From assembly GCF_000276665.1 (NCBI RefSeq), contig NW_004955437.1, positions 1,732,979 through 1,796,978 of the forward strand: a stretch of 64,000 nt of DNA. The letters run 5' to 3'. The position numbers were made by a program, and so were the translations under genes. Below the pieces are notes generated by a model, which was not told where the DNA came from, searched no databases, and worked only from the letters and a program-made list of their open reading frames with translations. Shown here one piece after another: positions 35,758 through 49,224 of this stretch. This DNA comes from Chinchilla lanigera (lineage: Eukaryota; Chordata; Mammalia; Rodentia; Chinchillidae). The first letter of the stretch is position 1; every line of letters begins with the position of its first letter.

Positions 35758-38700
35758 TCAGGCCAGCTGGTGGGGGGCCTCGAGCATCTCCATGAGGAAG
35801 GTGTCGATGGGGGTGTCGCCAATGAGCTTGAAGAAAAACAGATGCTCTAGACACTTAAGGCCGATCGACCGGAGGGCTGGAAGACGTAGCAGCAGCTTGG
35901 CGAACCTGAGGTGCAGGAGAGCAGCAGCGGGTGGAGGAGGCGGCACCCGGGCCCAGGCCATGCCCTGCAGCCCCCCCGCCCAGGGCGCCTTCTCACCGTC
36001 CCTGCTGCTCGGGGTACTTCTGTTTGCAGTAGGTCTCCAGGGACGCATACACTTTCTCCCGCAGGACCTCCACCTCGCTGGGGTTGGACAGGCCCTTGGC
36101 ATCTGGCACAGCAGGGAAGACAGGACAGACGCGGGTGTGACCCACGGCCGCCCCCTGGGCTCCTCCTAGGTGGCCTCTGCTCGACGGTTGGGTCCGGTGG
36201 GTTTGTAGGAAGGCACGAGAAAGGGGCCGGATCCAGTGGAGGCGCTTTTCCTTCCATCAGCTGGGAGGTTCTGGGTTGAGGGTCTTACTGAGGGGGGCAG
36301 CTGGGTAATTTAGGAGCCTCCAGAGCAAAGGAGAAGCCAGGGGGGCCTTGGTCTTGGTCCGCTTACCTGGGTTGAACAGAATGATTGCCCGCAGGCAGCC
36401 AAGCTCTGTCTTGTCCATCCTCATGTCACGCATTTTGGACACTAGCTCTGTCAGCACCCTGGAGAGGGACCTGCAGGTCACTCAAAGGTCACAGCTCAGC
36501 CAGCCTTGGACTCGGACCAAGCCTACAGCCCCACCCCTCGACTAAGGGCCAGCCCGGGCCAGGACCACTGACCGATCGAAGATGGCTCCCACGCCTGCGG
36601 AATGGGCAGAGTTTCGGTGCACATGGAGACCCGTGGCGAGAAGGATGCCGTCCCGGACATCAATGGACCGGTGCGAAAAGGAGGCGATGAGGAGCTCATT
36701 CCAGCCTAGGTGGGGCAGCAAAGGGCAGGAGCCAGAGGTCAGGCCGTGGGGTTAGGCACAGCAGGGAAGAGAAGAGGTAGCCAGGTCAGCAAGCCTGGCT
36801 CCCTGAGTGTGTAAGGTAAGGCCACTGGGGCTACTAGAGGTCAAAAGGCCCGAGAGGGGTCAAATGTCAAGAGGTCAAAGGGATTCGAGGTCACTGACCT
36901 GCCCGTAGCAATATGACCTGGTCATCCAGAGGCAAGGAAGAAAAGTGGGGGATCCTCTTCGCCCATTCAACAAGGGTGAAGAGCTGTTTGTCAGCTGCCT
37001 GACAGATGTTAGTCACGGGGTCATTCGGCTGCAGGGAAAAGGGGGGTAAGATGTATGGAAGGTCTGGAGGTACACTGGGTGCACTCCTTGTAAGATCTGA
37101 CGCCCCTCCTTAGATCTAATCTTGCTGCAAGCCCATCTAAAGCAATCCGTACAGAGCGGGCCTCTCTCCTGGCATTCGTGTAAACAGTTATTTCTTTGGG
37201 ACCGGCCTGTGGTTCTGCCAGTGGAGTGTGGACAGAGGGGGCAGCCACACCCACCTCAGACGTCTGAGAGGCCTTGTTAGGCACTACTTCCGTCCGGGCA
37301 GTGTGGAGGGTGGGAGGAGGCCAGTGGGGAGACAGGACAGACCTAGACTCCCTCCCACAACCCGGGCCACAAAGAGGAAGAGGTTGACCCCATCACTCAC
37401 GCTGCTGCCGCTACCCCCGGTTCCCCCGGGACCCTCAACGCCCTGGTCACTCTTCTGCTCCACAGCAAGCTCTGCCTCCAGGATCCTGTCCACGGGCATC
37501 TCCTCGGGGGCGCCCCCAGCCCCCTCCCCATCCCCATCCTTGTCCTTCCCCCGCTGCCGCTCCTCCTGCACCGCTGCGGGGTGGGGGTGGGGGAGAGAAA
37601 ACAGAAAGTCAGCGCCAGCCACGGGGATTCTTCAAGATCCTGGGGTCCTATCGGGGCCTGGAATCTCCCGGGAGGTATTTATAGCAACTGGGGGTTCACT
37701 AGCAAAGGTGGAGTGGGGCAGTCTGCAAGCAGAGGCTATAAAAGGACAGACATGTAAGTCAAGAAGGGAAGGAGATGGCTGAGGAATTAGGGAGGAAGCT
37801 AGCGCGTAGGCAGAGGGCCACCTGGGCACCAGGCCATGAGCCCAACATGCTCCGACAGTCACTGAAGTCCTAAGGAACCTGTGAGCTCGTGTTCCCACCT
37901 TTAAAGATGAAGAACTCGGGGCCCAGAGAGGTTAAATAGCTTGCCTAAATTCACGCAGTACCTTACAGCCGCCGATCTGAATGCAAGCATGCCTGGCGGC
38001 GGCGCCTGTCCTAACTCACTAAGTGTCGCGGCAGGAAAACGAGCCCTGGCCAGGGAATTCAGAGACGTGGGCTCTGATCCCGGCCCCGCTGCCCTTGGGG
38101 TGGGGGACCTCGGGAAAGCCAGGCCTCAGCCGCTCCCCTTGGAAGGAGGGGGTTAATAAAGAAACTCGGAAGCGTTTCTTTCAGAACTCTGGGACCAGGC
38201 TTAGGAGGGAGACGCAGAAGCGGGAAGGCAGCCCCGAGGTTTTCGGTGAGGTCTGCAGCTTAAGATGGTAGAGCCCAGGGGTCAGAGAACCGGAAGGTGG
38301 AGACCGGAGAAGAGTGTGGGATGAGAGCGGAGGGGCGGCTCCGGTTGGAGGACACACGGAAAGCCATCGCCGCTGAGAGAGGGGGCCCTGCCCTAGGACT
38401 GCACTGGGCGGGGCGGGGCCTCCAGCGTAGGCCCTGGGGAGAACCATTAAGAGGAAACCCGAGGGAGACCCGGAGCAGGGCACCGAGGGGAAGCACTAAG
38501 GAGAGGGAAGCGCAAACATCGCCCCCTGGAGGACAGAGCAAGCAGCACCGCGTCCCAGACAGGTACTCAAGCTATGGATCCCTCAGTCTCGTGGGACAGG
38601 CGAGGCGGCTCGTGGCCTGGGAAGCCTGCGAGAGGCACGTGCTTACCCTCCCTCTTCATGCCGGTGGCCAGGCACTTCTGGTAGCGGCAGTACTGACAGC

Positions 38701-40958
38701 GGTTCCGCTGGCGCTTGTCCACCGTACAGTCTTTGTTGTCCCGGCACGAGTAGGTCAGGTCCTTGCGGATAGTGCGCTTGAAGAAGCCCTTGCAGCCCTC
38801 GCAGCTGTAAACCCCATAGTGTTTGCCTGCAAGGGTACGGGGACAGCAGTAAGCGGGCTGCGCGAGACCTCCTCGCCCTAACCAACCTCCGCGCGCCAGA
38901 CTCAGTCCAAGTCCTCCCTGTGTGTGCCGGATACAGCGATGAGGACGGGGAGGGATGACATCCCCCCTGTCAGTCAGAAACACTACAGGAGCCCCTGTCC
39001 CTCCGACCACTCCCTGTCCGTCCCACATCCGGGCGTCAGGCTCCAGCTGCCCCAGCTCGCAACCCCCGGGGCCAGGCAATCGCGAAGGTGCTAACGGGCC
39101 CGGACTTCCCTCCTCTGAGCCTCGGCTCCGAGCCCCTACCTGAGCTTCGGTCCCCGCAGATTGCACACAGCCGTTTGCCAGCCCCAGGGCCACCTGGAGG
39201 GGGTGGACAGTGCAGGCCCCGGACCCCTAAGACTGGCGGCTTCACATCTTCAGGGGTGCCAGCCCCGGCCCCAGGGAGCGACACTGTTGAGTTAATCTGG
39301 GATGAGGGAAATAGGGAAGTCACGGGGAGACACACCGGGAAGGAGACTCTCTCAGAGGTCATGGAAATCATTTCCTACCACTAGGCGGGGCCCTGCACGC
39401 ACATTCCAGGAGGCGTTCGTTACCCTGCAGTCTACAGAAGGGCCAACTCCGTGCACAACTCCAGAGAGAAGGAGCAGTGCTCCCCTCACTCGGGGCAACA
39501 CGGTGGCCCTGAAGGGCGTGTGTCTCGGCAGGGCAGATGGGATCAAAAGGGCAGAAAGTCACTGATAACTGAAAGGGACATCGGAAGTACTGGGGGTGTT
39601 AACTAGTTAAACAGGGTTAAGGAGGAAGCATGCACTGAAACACCGGCCACCTCAGGAAGGGCAAGGGTGCTGGAAGGACCACAGCTGCACCAGAACTAGA
39701 GGACCGGAAGGGCCACGGGCTACGAGGAAGTCCACTAAAGCATCTGGGGAAGTGAAAGTGGGGAGATGGTAAGCGGGTCACAACCTCTCACCTGGGGACT
39801 GCTGACAGGCCCGGAGAATCCTGGAGGAGCCGGAGGGGGCAGGCCAGGGGAGCCCATGGAAGAACTGATGACTGGGAAGGGGGAGCCCAGCGGAGGGGGT
39901 GGCATGGGGGGTGGGGGTGGGGCCCCAGAGCCTCCAAGGGATGAGGCTGAAGGGGGGAGGGGAGGCCCCGGAGGAGAAGCGGGAGGGACGCCCTGGGGAA
40001 GGGGATTCGGAGAGGAGCTGTCTGGGCTTCGGGAATCTGCGGGAGGGGTCCACCACATAGGCACAGAGACACACACAGGGCAGGAGAGAGGAAAAAGAGA
40101 GTGTGAGTCTCCAATCACTCCCCTGGAGGCTTTAATTCTGTAATCCCCCCCACCTTTCCCGACCCCACCCCAGGCCAACCACGCCTGAACCCAGAAATTG
40201 TCCCGGCTGTCAAACAGTTTAACTCCTGCGGTAGGAACCGGGGTTGGCTAAAGAGGAGGACAGTTCGGTGAGGAAACACTGCGAGCAAAGCAACTGAATG
40301 AACCCCGGGTCACCCCAAGCCGCCCTGTCTCGTGGGTGGGGCGGCACGTGGGGTTTTCCAGCCAACCCCTCCGTTACCAGTTCCGAGCCTGGGAGCGCGA
40401 GCGTGCAGGGGAAGAGGCGGAAGAGCCCCTCCGAGGCAGCAGGAGCTGCCTTCCAAAGTCCAGAGTCCTCAGGCTCAAGGCGAATCGTGTCCTTCCCACG
40501 CCCGGGACCTCGGCGCGGGGCCTCCCGCGGCCTCGGCCGGCCCTCGGGAGCTCCCCGCTGCCCGCGCCGCCCCGCCCCGGGGGGAGGGCGCTGCGGCCTC
40601 GGGAGGGCGAGGACGCGTGTTTACAAACAAGGGGGCGGGAGCGCCCGCGACGGCGCGGGGAGGGTTGGGGGAGGGGTGCAGAGCGCGAGGGCAGCAGCTC
40701 GCCTGCCCGTCCGCGCGGACACTCACCCCGCCCGCTGTCGCCCATCCCGTCCCGTCCAGCCTCCCCCGGCTCCGGCTCCGGGGTTTGTTGCTCTCCGGCT
40801 GCCGCCGCCGCCGCTGCCGCCGCGGGATCCAGCCAGAGCCGTCGCCGCCGCCACCGGGACGCGACCCCACAATGCATTTCTTTTCGCACCCCCACCGGCC
40901 CACACTGCCCTGCGGCATGCCGCTGGGGGAGGAAAGGCGGGCGGGCAGCCCAAGACAT
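35758..40958 (-). CDS. RXRB: Retinoid X receptor beta
   Basis: RXRB is a nuclear receptor that binds 9-cis-retinoic acid and dimerises with RAR, TR, VDR, PPAR and LXR on direct-repeat elements. Ten exons: 40727-40958, 39792-40036, 39140-39296, 38647-38826, 37401-37573, 36899-37028, 36573-36705, 36367-36458, 35997-36102 and 35758-35905. They total 1596 nt (531 aa; human 533). Residues 1-200 are a Pro/Ser-rich AF-1 region with a nine-alanine tract. The DNA-binding domain shows [18 protein letters not shown] and the P-box CEGCKGFF. The ligand-binding domain runs from [20 protein letters not shown] to the AF-2 helix FLMEMLEAP. The ATG at 40956-40958 gives [10 protein letters not shown]; the in-frame codon upstream is GTG, so this is the start. 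It is intact and shares a divergent promoter with SLC39A7. Confidence 0.97.
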
Positions 40959-41078
40959 GACTCCTGGCTGAGTGGAGGGACAGCGGAGAGGCGCCACGGA
41001 TCCCTAGGGACTGCCCAGGGAACTAGCTGAGCACGAAGAAGGCCTAGAGGAAAAGACTCTGGCCTGGATCGGGTCGAA

Positions 41079-41132
41079 TTAAGCGCTTCGCTGGGCTCGG
41101 TACCAAAATGACAGCGCCACTGCGGCCGCCAT
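41079..41132 (-). CDS. Possible upstream ORF in the RXRB 5' leader (17 codons)
   Basis: The ATG inside the YY1 element opens a short frame MAAAVALSFWYRAQRSA and stops before the RXRB start. It would be an upstream ORF only if RXRB transcription starts upstream of 41132, which the position of the YY1 element suggests but does not prove. Confidence 0.3.
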   Translation of the reverse strand: MAAAVALSFWYRAQRSA

Positions 41133-41299
41133 CTTTGTACAGACGGGAAGTCTCGTCGCTAGTTCCGCCCCCTCGCCTAGTTAGAAACGGAGCAGGCTGT
41201 CTACTCCGGCCAGTTAGCGGGCCTCGCCTACCATCCCCTCAAATAACCTCACGCTCGCGCACGCGCGCTGCTACCGTAGGGCTTCACTTCGATCAGGGG

Positions 41300-41424
41300 G
41301 CTGCCATATTGGTAAAGGTGCAGTATCGGGGCGGAGGGAGAACGGAACTTCCGGTTCTCGCGGGAGCTAGAGGCGTGACTGCCACGTCCGTGCAAACCGG
41401 GAAAGGAGAGGACCCCGCCGCCGG
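41300..41424 (+). other. SLC39A7 noncoding first exon (3' boundary supported)
   Basis: A good donor ccgccg|GTGAGAAT at 41424/41425 pairs with the acceptor ctctggtcag|CG at 41720/41721, four bases before the ATG. This fits a 5' UTR exon. The 5' limit given is arbitrary. Confidence 0.55.
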
Positions 41425-41724
41425 TGAGAATCCCCTGCTTTTCCCTACTGTCTTTTCCAGGCCTTTTCCCCACCTAATGGGTCATAGAGACGAGGGCCCA
41501 GAGAGTCCGTAAAGCGGCCAATTAAAGGCAAGAGCGGTTGTGGGGGCGGGGGGCGCATCCGGGAAGGAGTTCGGGGATAAAGGGAACGGGTTTTGGAAAC
41601 AGTGTGAGTGGGGACGGAATGGAATGGGGGAGCAGGCCAGAGAAGTGGACGGAGGGCACAAGCGGATTAAAGCAGAATTGAGAGTCAAAGTGGAATCATT
41701 GTCTCTGTCCCTCTGGTCAGCGTG

Positions 41725-44564
<2,840 letters not shown>

Positions 44565-45110
44565 GGGGTGGGAGAGAGCATCCCCACCCCTGCTCCAGAC
44601 CTCTCCCCCAAACTCCAGGGCAGGGGCCTGGGGGGTGCTGGAGGCCATGAGCAGGAACATCAGCCAGTGTAAGGAGTTGAAACCAGAGGGGCTGTAGAGG
44701 GGGGAACGGAGAGGCAGGAGGGACCAGTGTTGGGCACTGCCTGACCATACTGTTAGGTTGGGGGATAAAGGAGGCCACGAAGAAGGCTGAAAGGGACAGA
44801 GGTAACGACAGCCTGGCGGCCCCAGCCCTTGTTTTCAGAGGACCAAGCTGCCGCACACAGTTCTCCAAGGTCCACCTCCCTCTCTTCCACCACCCGGTGG
44901 AGGCTTCAGGGAAGACCAGAGCACTGGACAGAGGGGCTAACAAGGAGTCCGGAGTAAACGGCAATCGTGCGTCCTGATTTGGGGGTGATGGGGGGTGAGG
45001 GGTGGGAGAGGGTTCGTTGGCCTGATTTGTTTGTATTCATTTTTTTATATCACTGTTTAAATCAAGGGGAGGGGTGGTGACCGGAAATAAAGTTCTTGGC
45101 TCTTCCGCCC
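44565..45110 (+). other. SLC39A7 3' UTR with AATAAA signal at 45086-45091
   Basis: The UTR runs from the stop codon to about 20 bases beyond ggaaataaag (AATAAA at 45086-45091). The signal lies only 257 bases upstream of the HSD17B8 ATG, so the two genes are closely packed tail to head. Confidence 0.8.
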
Positions 45111-45175
45111 CATATGCAGTCTTTGTCTCTTTGCGGGGGTAATGGGGCCCTGTGTCTCCCCCACTGCCTAGGACC

Positions 45176-45347
45176 CGGTGCGCTGGCGTCTGGCCCTGCC
45201 CCCGCGGTGGGAGGCCGGCCGGCGCTGGTGGCCGCAGATGGCCCAGAGCTGGTGGGGCGTCCATTGGCCGCGGCCTGGTCCTGGCCACGCCCCTTGCGCG
45301 CTCGGATTGGCCCTGGGTGCGCAGTGCCCGCCCACCCGCGGCCCGCC
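45176..45347 (+). promoter_or_regulatory. HSD17B8 promoter with two inverted CCAAT boxes
   Basis: The GC-rich region holds ATTGG at 45263-45267 and 45306-45310 (inverted CCAAT, NF-Y type). A GC box (ccacgcccc) lies between them, about 40 and 85 bases before the ATG. There is no TATA box. Confidence 0.6.
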
Positions 45348-47239
45348 ATGGCGACTCAGCTCCGGCTCCGCTCCGCGCTGTCCCTGGTCACAGGTTGAGG
45401 GGTCCTCTCCCGGGACGGGTTGGGTGCTGGACTGATGTCAGAGGATGCGCCCCCGAGACCCTGCTAGCCCCGTGGCCTCTGACCCCTTGTCCGAATTCTA
45501 CTAACCTTGCGCCCTGTGACCTCTGACCCCGAGCCCCGCCCCGCGCGTCTCTCCCACCCAGGTGCCGGCAGCGGCATCGGCCGTGCGGTCTGTGCGCGCC
45601 TGGCCGGGGAGGGGGCCACCGTGGCCGCCTGTGACCTGGACGGGGCAGCGGCGCGCGAGACGGTGCAGCTGCTGGGCGGGCCGGGGAGCGAGGAGGGGGC
45701 GCCCCGCGGGAACCACGCAGCCTTCCAGGCCGACGTGTCGGAGGCCAGGGCCGCCAGGAGCCTGCTGCAGCAAGTGCAGGTGAACGCCGGCTGCCTCGCC
45801 CGATAAAGCTCTGACGCTGCCCTACTGCCCGGGCTCTTTGTGGGGTTTTCGTGCGTAACCTCCCCCTCCCTCAGGCCTGCTTCTCTCGCCCGCCATCTGT
45901 CGTCGTGTCCTGTGCGGGCATCACCCGAGATGAGTTCCTGTTGCAAATGTCCGAGGATGACTGGGACAGAGTCATAGCTGTCAACCTCAAGGTGGCGACC
46001 TCTGAGCCTGTAACTCACGCTCCCCGGCCCTGTCCCGAGGCGGAAGTCACCTGGGCTGATCGATCCTTTCCTCCTATCACCCTCTCCGGCCAGGGTATCT
46101 TCCTGGTCACCCAGGCTGCAGCCCAGGCCCTGGTGTCCAGTGGTAGTCATGGCTCCATCATCAACATCAGTAGCATCGTTGGGAAGGTCAGGTCGAGTAG
46201 GGGCAAGGGCAGCCGGCCCTGTGGGCACACAGAGCAGGGCCCCTCCTCTAGACTCGACTCACCCTGCATCTCTGGCGCACCTGCAGGTGGGGAACATGGG
46301 CCAGGCGAACTATGCGGCGTCCAAAGCTGGAGTGATCGGGCTGACGCAGACTGCAGCCCGGGAGCTCGGACGGTGGGTCGGACACCCGGGGACCAGGGGC
46401 ACTTCGCAGCGGAACGTAGGGGACCAAGGGAGAGGTCAGTGCTCTCCCCAGAGTCAGCAGCTACTCTCCCTTCCTCAGACACGGGATCCGCTGCAACTCT
46501 GTCCTCCCAGGGTTCATTGCAACACCTATGACTCAGAAAATGCCACAGAAAGTAAAGGACAAGGTAGGAGGCTGTGGGTGGAGGCAGATGGGTCAGAGCT
46601 CCGACCTCTGTGGGCCGGAGAGAGAGTGCTGGGCACAGTGTCTGGCAAATAGTAAGTACTTGATAAACGTCTGAGGGGTAGAGACAAAAGGGGAAAAGCA
46701 CAGTCTTCCAAAAAATCGATTCAAAAAAAAAACTTTCACCCACATAGGAGTGCTTCCTTACAGGTGACTGGAATGATCCCGATGGGACACATGGGGAACC
46801 CTGAGGGTGAGCACCGATTGGGCCGGTGGTCCCGAGAGGGGGCCCGAAGGAGGAGATCCCAAGCGTTGTGGGATCGCTGAGGGTCGCACCAAGCCTGGGG
46901 GCTGGGGAGGCTGCTCAGGGACCAGGGAAATGCGTGGGACTCTGCCCGCCCCTTCCGTAGATGTGGCAGATGTGGTTGCATTCTTAGCCTCTGAAGACAG
47001 CGGATACATCACCGGGGCCTCGGTGGAAGTCACTGGTATGAGGCCCTCGTGGGGAGGCAGAGGGCGGAGAAGTGGCACCCAGACCAGATGGGAAAGCTCG
47101 CGAGGGGAGCCCGGAGCCCCTGGGAAGGGCAGAGGGTCCCCAGGCCAGGGACAGAAGTGGGCACCCCGGGCCTGTTTCTCTCTCCACCCATGCGTCTGTC
47201 CCAATGTTTCTGCTCCTACCAGGAGGTCTTTTCATGTAA
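45348..47239 (+). CDS. HSD17B8: 17-beta-hydroxysteroid dehydrogenase type 8 (short-chain dehydrogenase)
   Basis: HSD17B8 is an NAD-dependent SDR enzyme that oxidises estradiol. In mitochondria, with CBR4, it forms the 3-ketoacyl-ACP reductase of type II fatty-acid synthesis. Nine exons: 45348-45393, 45562-45779, 45875-45991, 46094-46186, 46287-46372, 46479-46563, 46764-46806, 46961-47035 and 47223-47239. They total 780 nt (259 aa; human 261). The cofactor motif [11 protein letters not shown], the acidic CDLD after beta-2, [12 protein letters not shown] (the NAG-like element is CAG), the active-site serine region [10 protein letters not shown] and the catalytic YAASK are all present. The last exon encodes only GLFM and the stop. 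The ATG lies in a good context (ccgccATGg). It is intact, just downstream of SLC39A7. Confidence 0.96.
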
Positions 47240-48350
47240 CAGCCTCGAGGACCCTGGACTCTGCTCACCACCCCCCCACCACTCTGCCTGGCCTCCTGCT
47301 GATGAGGACTCTAAGTTCCCAGGCTACAAAAGGGGTGGCGGTGTATGGCTCAGGAATGCTGAATATGGGAGGCAGGGGTGCTTGTGACCCTAATAAATTC
47401 CAAATCCTCTTCCCTGCCACCTCCGGTTCTTCTTGTGTCCAAACCCTCAGACCCTTCCCCACCTCCCCCTCTTTCCCTTTCCCTAAGGATTGTTCCCTTT
47501 CACTGCCTGGTCTCCCAGGGCAACCCCCGCCGCCGGGTGTGAGAGGAAAGAGTGTATGTCACTGTGTATGCGTGACACTCTGGGTCTTTTTGGAGGGAGG
47601 GGTTTCTGCCCCACCCCCTCTCACTGGATCCGAAGGCCAGTGCCCTTCCCCCAACTGCCTGGGTCCTTATGGTCCCCAAGGGTGATTTGTTCTTGGCCCC
47701 ATCCTGGTGTCCAGTCTGGCCTTGGAAGGGGGTCTTGGAACAGGTGGCCCTCCCCCACCCCTCTCCTTTCTCTCAGTCCCCCCTCCCCTCTCTCTCCACC
47801 TTACAATAGCTGCAGCCGGCCTGGGGTCGGATGGGGGGGATTAGGGGAGGGGGCCAGGATTAGGGGAATGGACCAGCCGATGAAAGGGGCTGGAGGAGAG
47901 CAGAAGGGAGGGGGTTGGGAGGAGGAGGAGGAAGGGGAGGGGGTCCGCGCTAATCGACTCGGGCGCCCACATAAGGACTGGCCACGGACAGAAGGAGAGG
48001 ACAGGGAAGTAGGGGGGAACTGGGGTGGGGGTCGAGGGGACCCGCTGCTAACTTGTCCCAGAGACAAGCCACCCCCTGGCAGCTTCGGCCCAAGTCCTGG
48101 AGCCCCACCTCAGACTGGCGGGCCGATCGCCCATCACGGTCGCTTTCCGCGTACCCCTCTCGTTCCCTGCCCTCAGCGCGGACGGCTCCGCTCCTTCCTG
48201 CTCTCTCCTGCGGGCCCCCTTCCTCTCCGAGGGTCCTAAGAGGCCGCTGCCCACTCCCACTGCACACTGTGCCCCTCGTGCCCCCCACCCACACGCCCCT
48301 CCCCGCGGGGCCCCGTCGCGCGTGTGTCCCCGCTTCCGCGCGCCCCCTCC
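47240..48350 (+). other. HSD17B8 3' end and HSD17B8-mir-219a-1 interval
   Basis: A short HSD17B8 3' UTR ends soon after AATAAA at 47392-47397. The rest, to 48350, is GC-rich, with a purine-rich block at 47820-48010 (ggggga and gaggagg repeats). I see no coding exon. The CpG content rises toward the microRNA and the RING1 promoter. Confidence 0.7.
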
Positions 48351-48460
48351 CCGCCCGGGCCGCGGCTCCTGATTGTCCAAACGCAATTCTCGAGTCTCTG
48401 GCTCCGGCCGAGAGTTGAGTCTGGACGTCCCGAGCCGCCGCCCCCAGACCTCGAGGGGAG
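48351..48460 (+). ncRNA. MIR219A1: Precursor of microRNA miR-219a-1
   Basis: The mature 5p arm TGATTGTCCAAACGCAATTC(T) occupies 48370-48390. The 3p arm AGAGTTGAGTCTGGACGTCC(CG) occupies 48411-48432. The arms pair in a stem with the loop cgagtctctggctccggccg, and flanking GC-rich sequence (ccgggccgcggctcc with cgagccgccgccc) extends it. miR-219 promotes oligodendrocyte differentiation and represses PDGFRA and NMDA-receptor signalling components. Its position between HSD17B8 and RING1 is the known MHC-linked location. The loop appears to differ from the human one by a single base, as far as I remember. Confidence 0.96.
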
Positions 48461-48570
48461 AGCGGGTCGGAGGGCGCAGAGGGCACCGGGGCTCGGGACG
48501 GGCAGCCTTCGCGGGACTCGGGGGCCGAGCGGAGGGGCCCTCGACGACTTCCCCGGGATCCCACGCGGGG

Positions 48571-49136
48571 NNNNNNNNNNNNNNNNNNNNNNNNNNNNNN
48601 NNNNNNNNNNNNNNNNNNNNNNNNNNNNNNNNNNNNNNNNNNNNNNNNNNNNNNNNNNNNNNNNNNNNNNNNNNNNNNNNNNNNNNNNNNNNNNNNNNNN
48701 NNNNNNNNNNNNNNNNNNNNNNNNNNNNNNNNNNNNNNNNNNNNNNNNNNNNNNNNNNNNNNNNNNNNNNNNNNNNNNNNNNNNNNNNNNNNNNNNNNNN
48801 NNNNNNNNNNNNNNNNNNNNNNNNNNNNNNNNNNNNNNNNNNNNNNNNNNNNNNNNNNNNNNNNNNNNNNNNNNNNNNNNNNNNNNNNNNNNNNNNNNNN
48901 NNNNNNNNNNNNNNNNNNNNNNNNNNNNNNNNNNNNNNNNNNNNNNNNNNNNNNNNNNNNNNNNNNNNNNNNNNNNNNNNNNNNNNNNNNNNNNNNNNNN
49001 NNNNNNNNNNNNNNNNNNNNNNNNNNNNNNNNNNNNNNNNNNNNNNNNNNNNNNNNNNNNNNNNNNNNNNNNNNNNNNNNNNNNNNNNNNNNNNNNNNNN
49101 NNNNNNNNNNNNNNNNNNNNNNNNNNNNNNNNNNNN
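48571..49136. other. Assembly gap (566 N) over the RING1 promoter and first exon
   Basis: The N run separates mir-219a-1 from RING1. An acceptor ccctccgcag|CC at 49177/49178 leads into the first coding exon, so a noncoding RING1 first exon must lie upstream, probably within the gap. Confidence 0.95.
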
Positions 49137-49224
49137 GCCCCCTAACGCCGCCTCCCGCGCCCCTGCCCCCTCCGCAGCCTCTCTGTGCCGCGCGGAGCCC
49201 TGGCGGGGGTCTGCGCCCGTCACC

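Larger units (their letters stand above)
40959..41424. promoter_or_regulatory. Divergent CpG-island promoter of RXRB (-) and SLC39A7 (+)
   Basis: This GC-rich interval separates the RXRB start from the first SLC39A7 splice donor. It contains a perfect YY1 element, AAGATGGCGGC on the minus strand (41125-41135). It also has an ETS-type acttccgg near 41346-41353, cgcgcacgcgcg-type CpG runs, and no TATA box. Such features are typical of bidirectional housekeeping promoters. Transcription start sites cannot be fixed from sequence. Confidence 0.75.

Noticed and set aside
40374..40997. Longer RXRB N-terminus starting 13 codons upstream of MSWAARPP
   Set aside because: The upstream codon at 40995-40997 is GTG, not ATG, and the known protein starts at MSWAARPP (ATG at 40956-40958).
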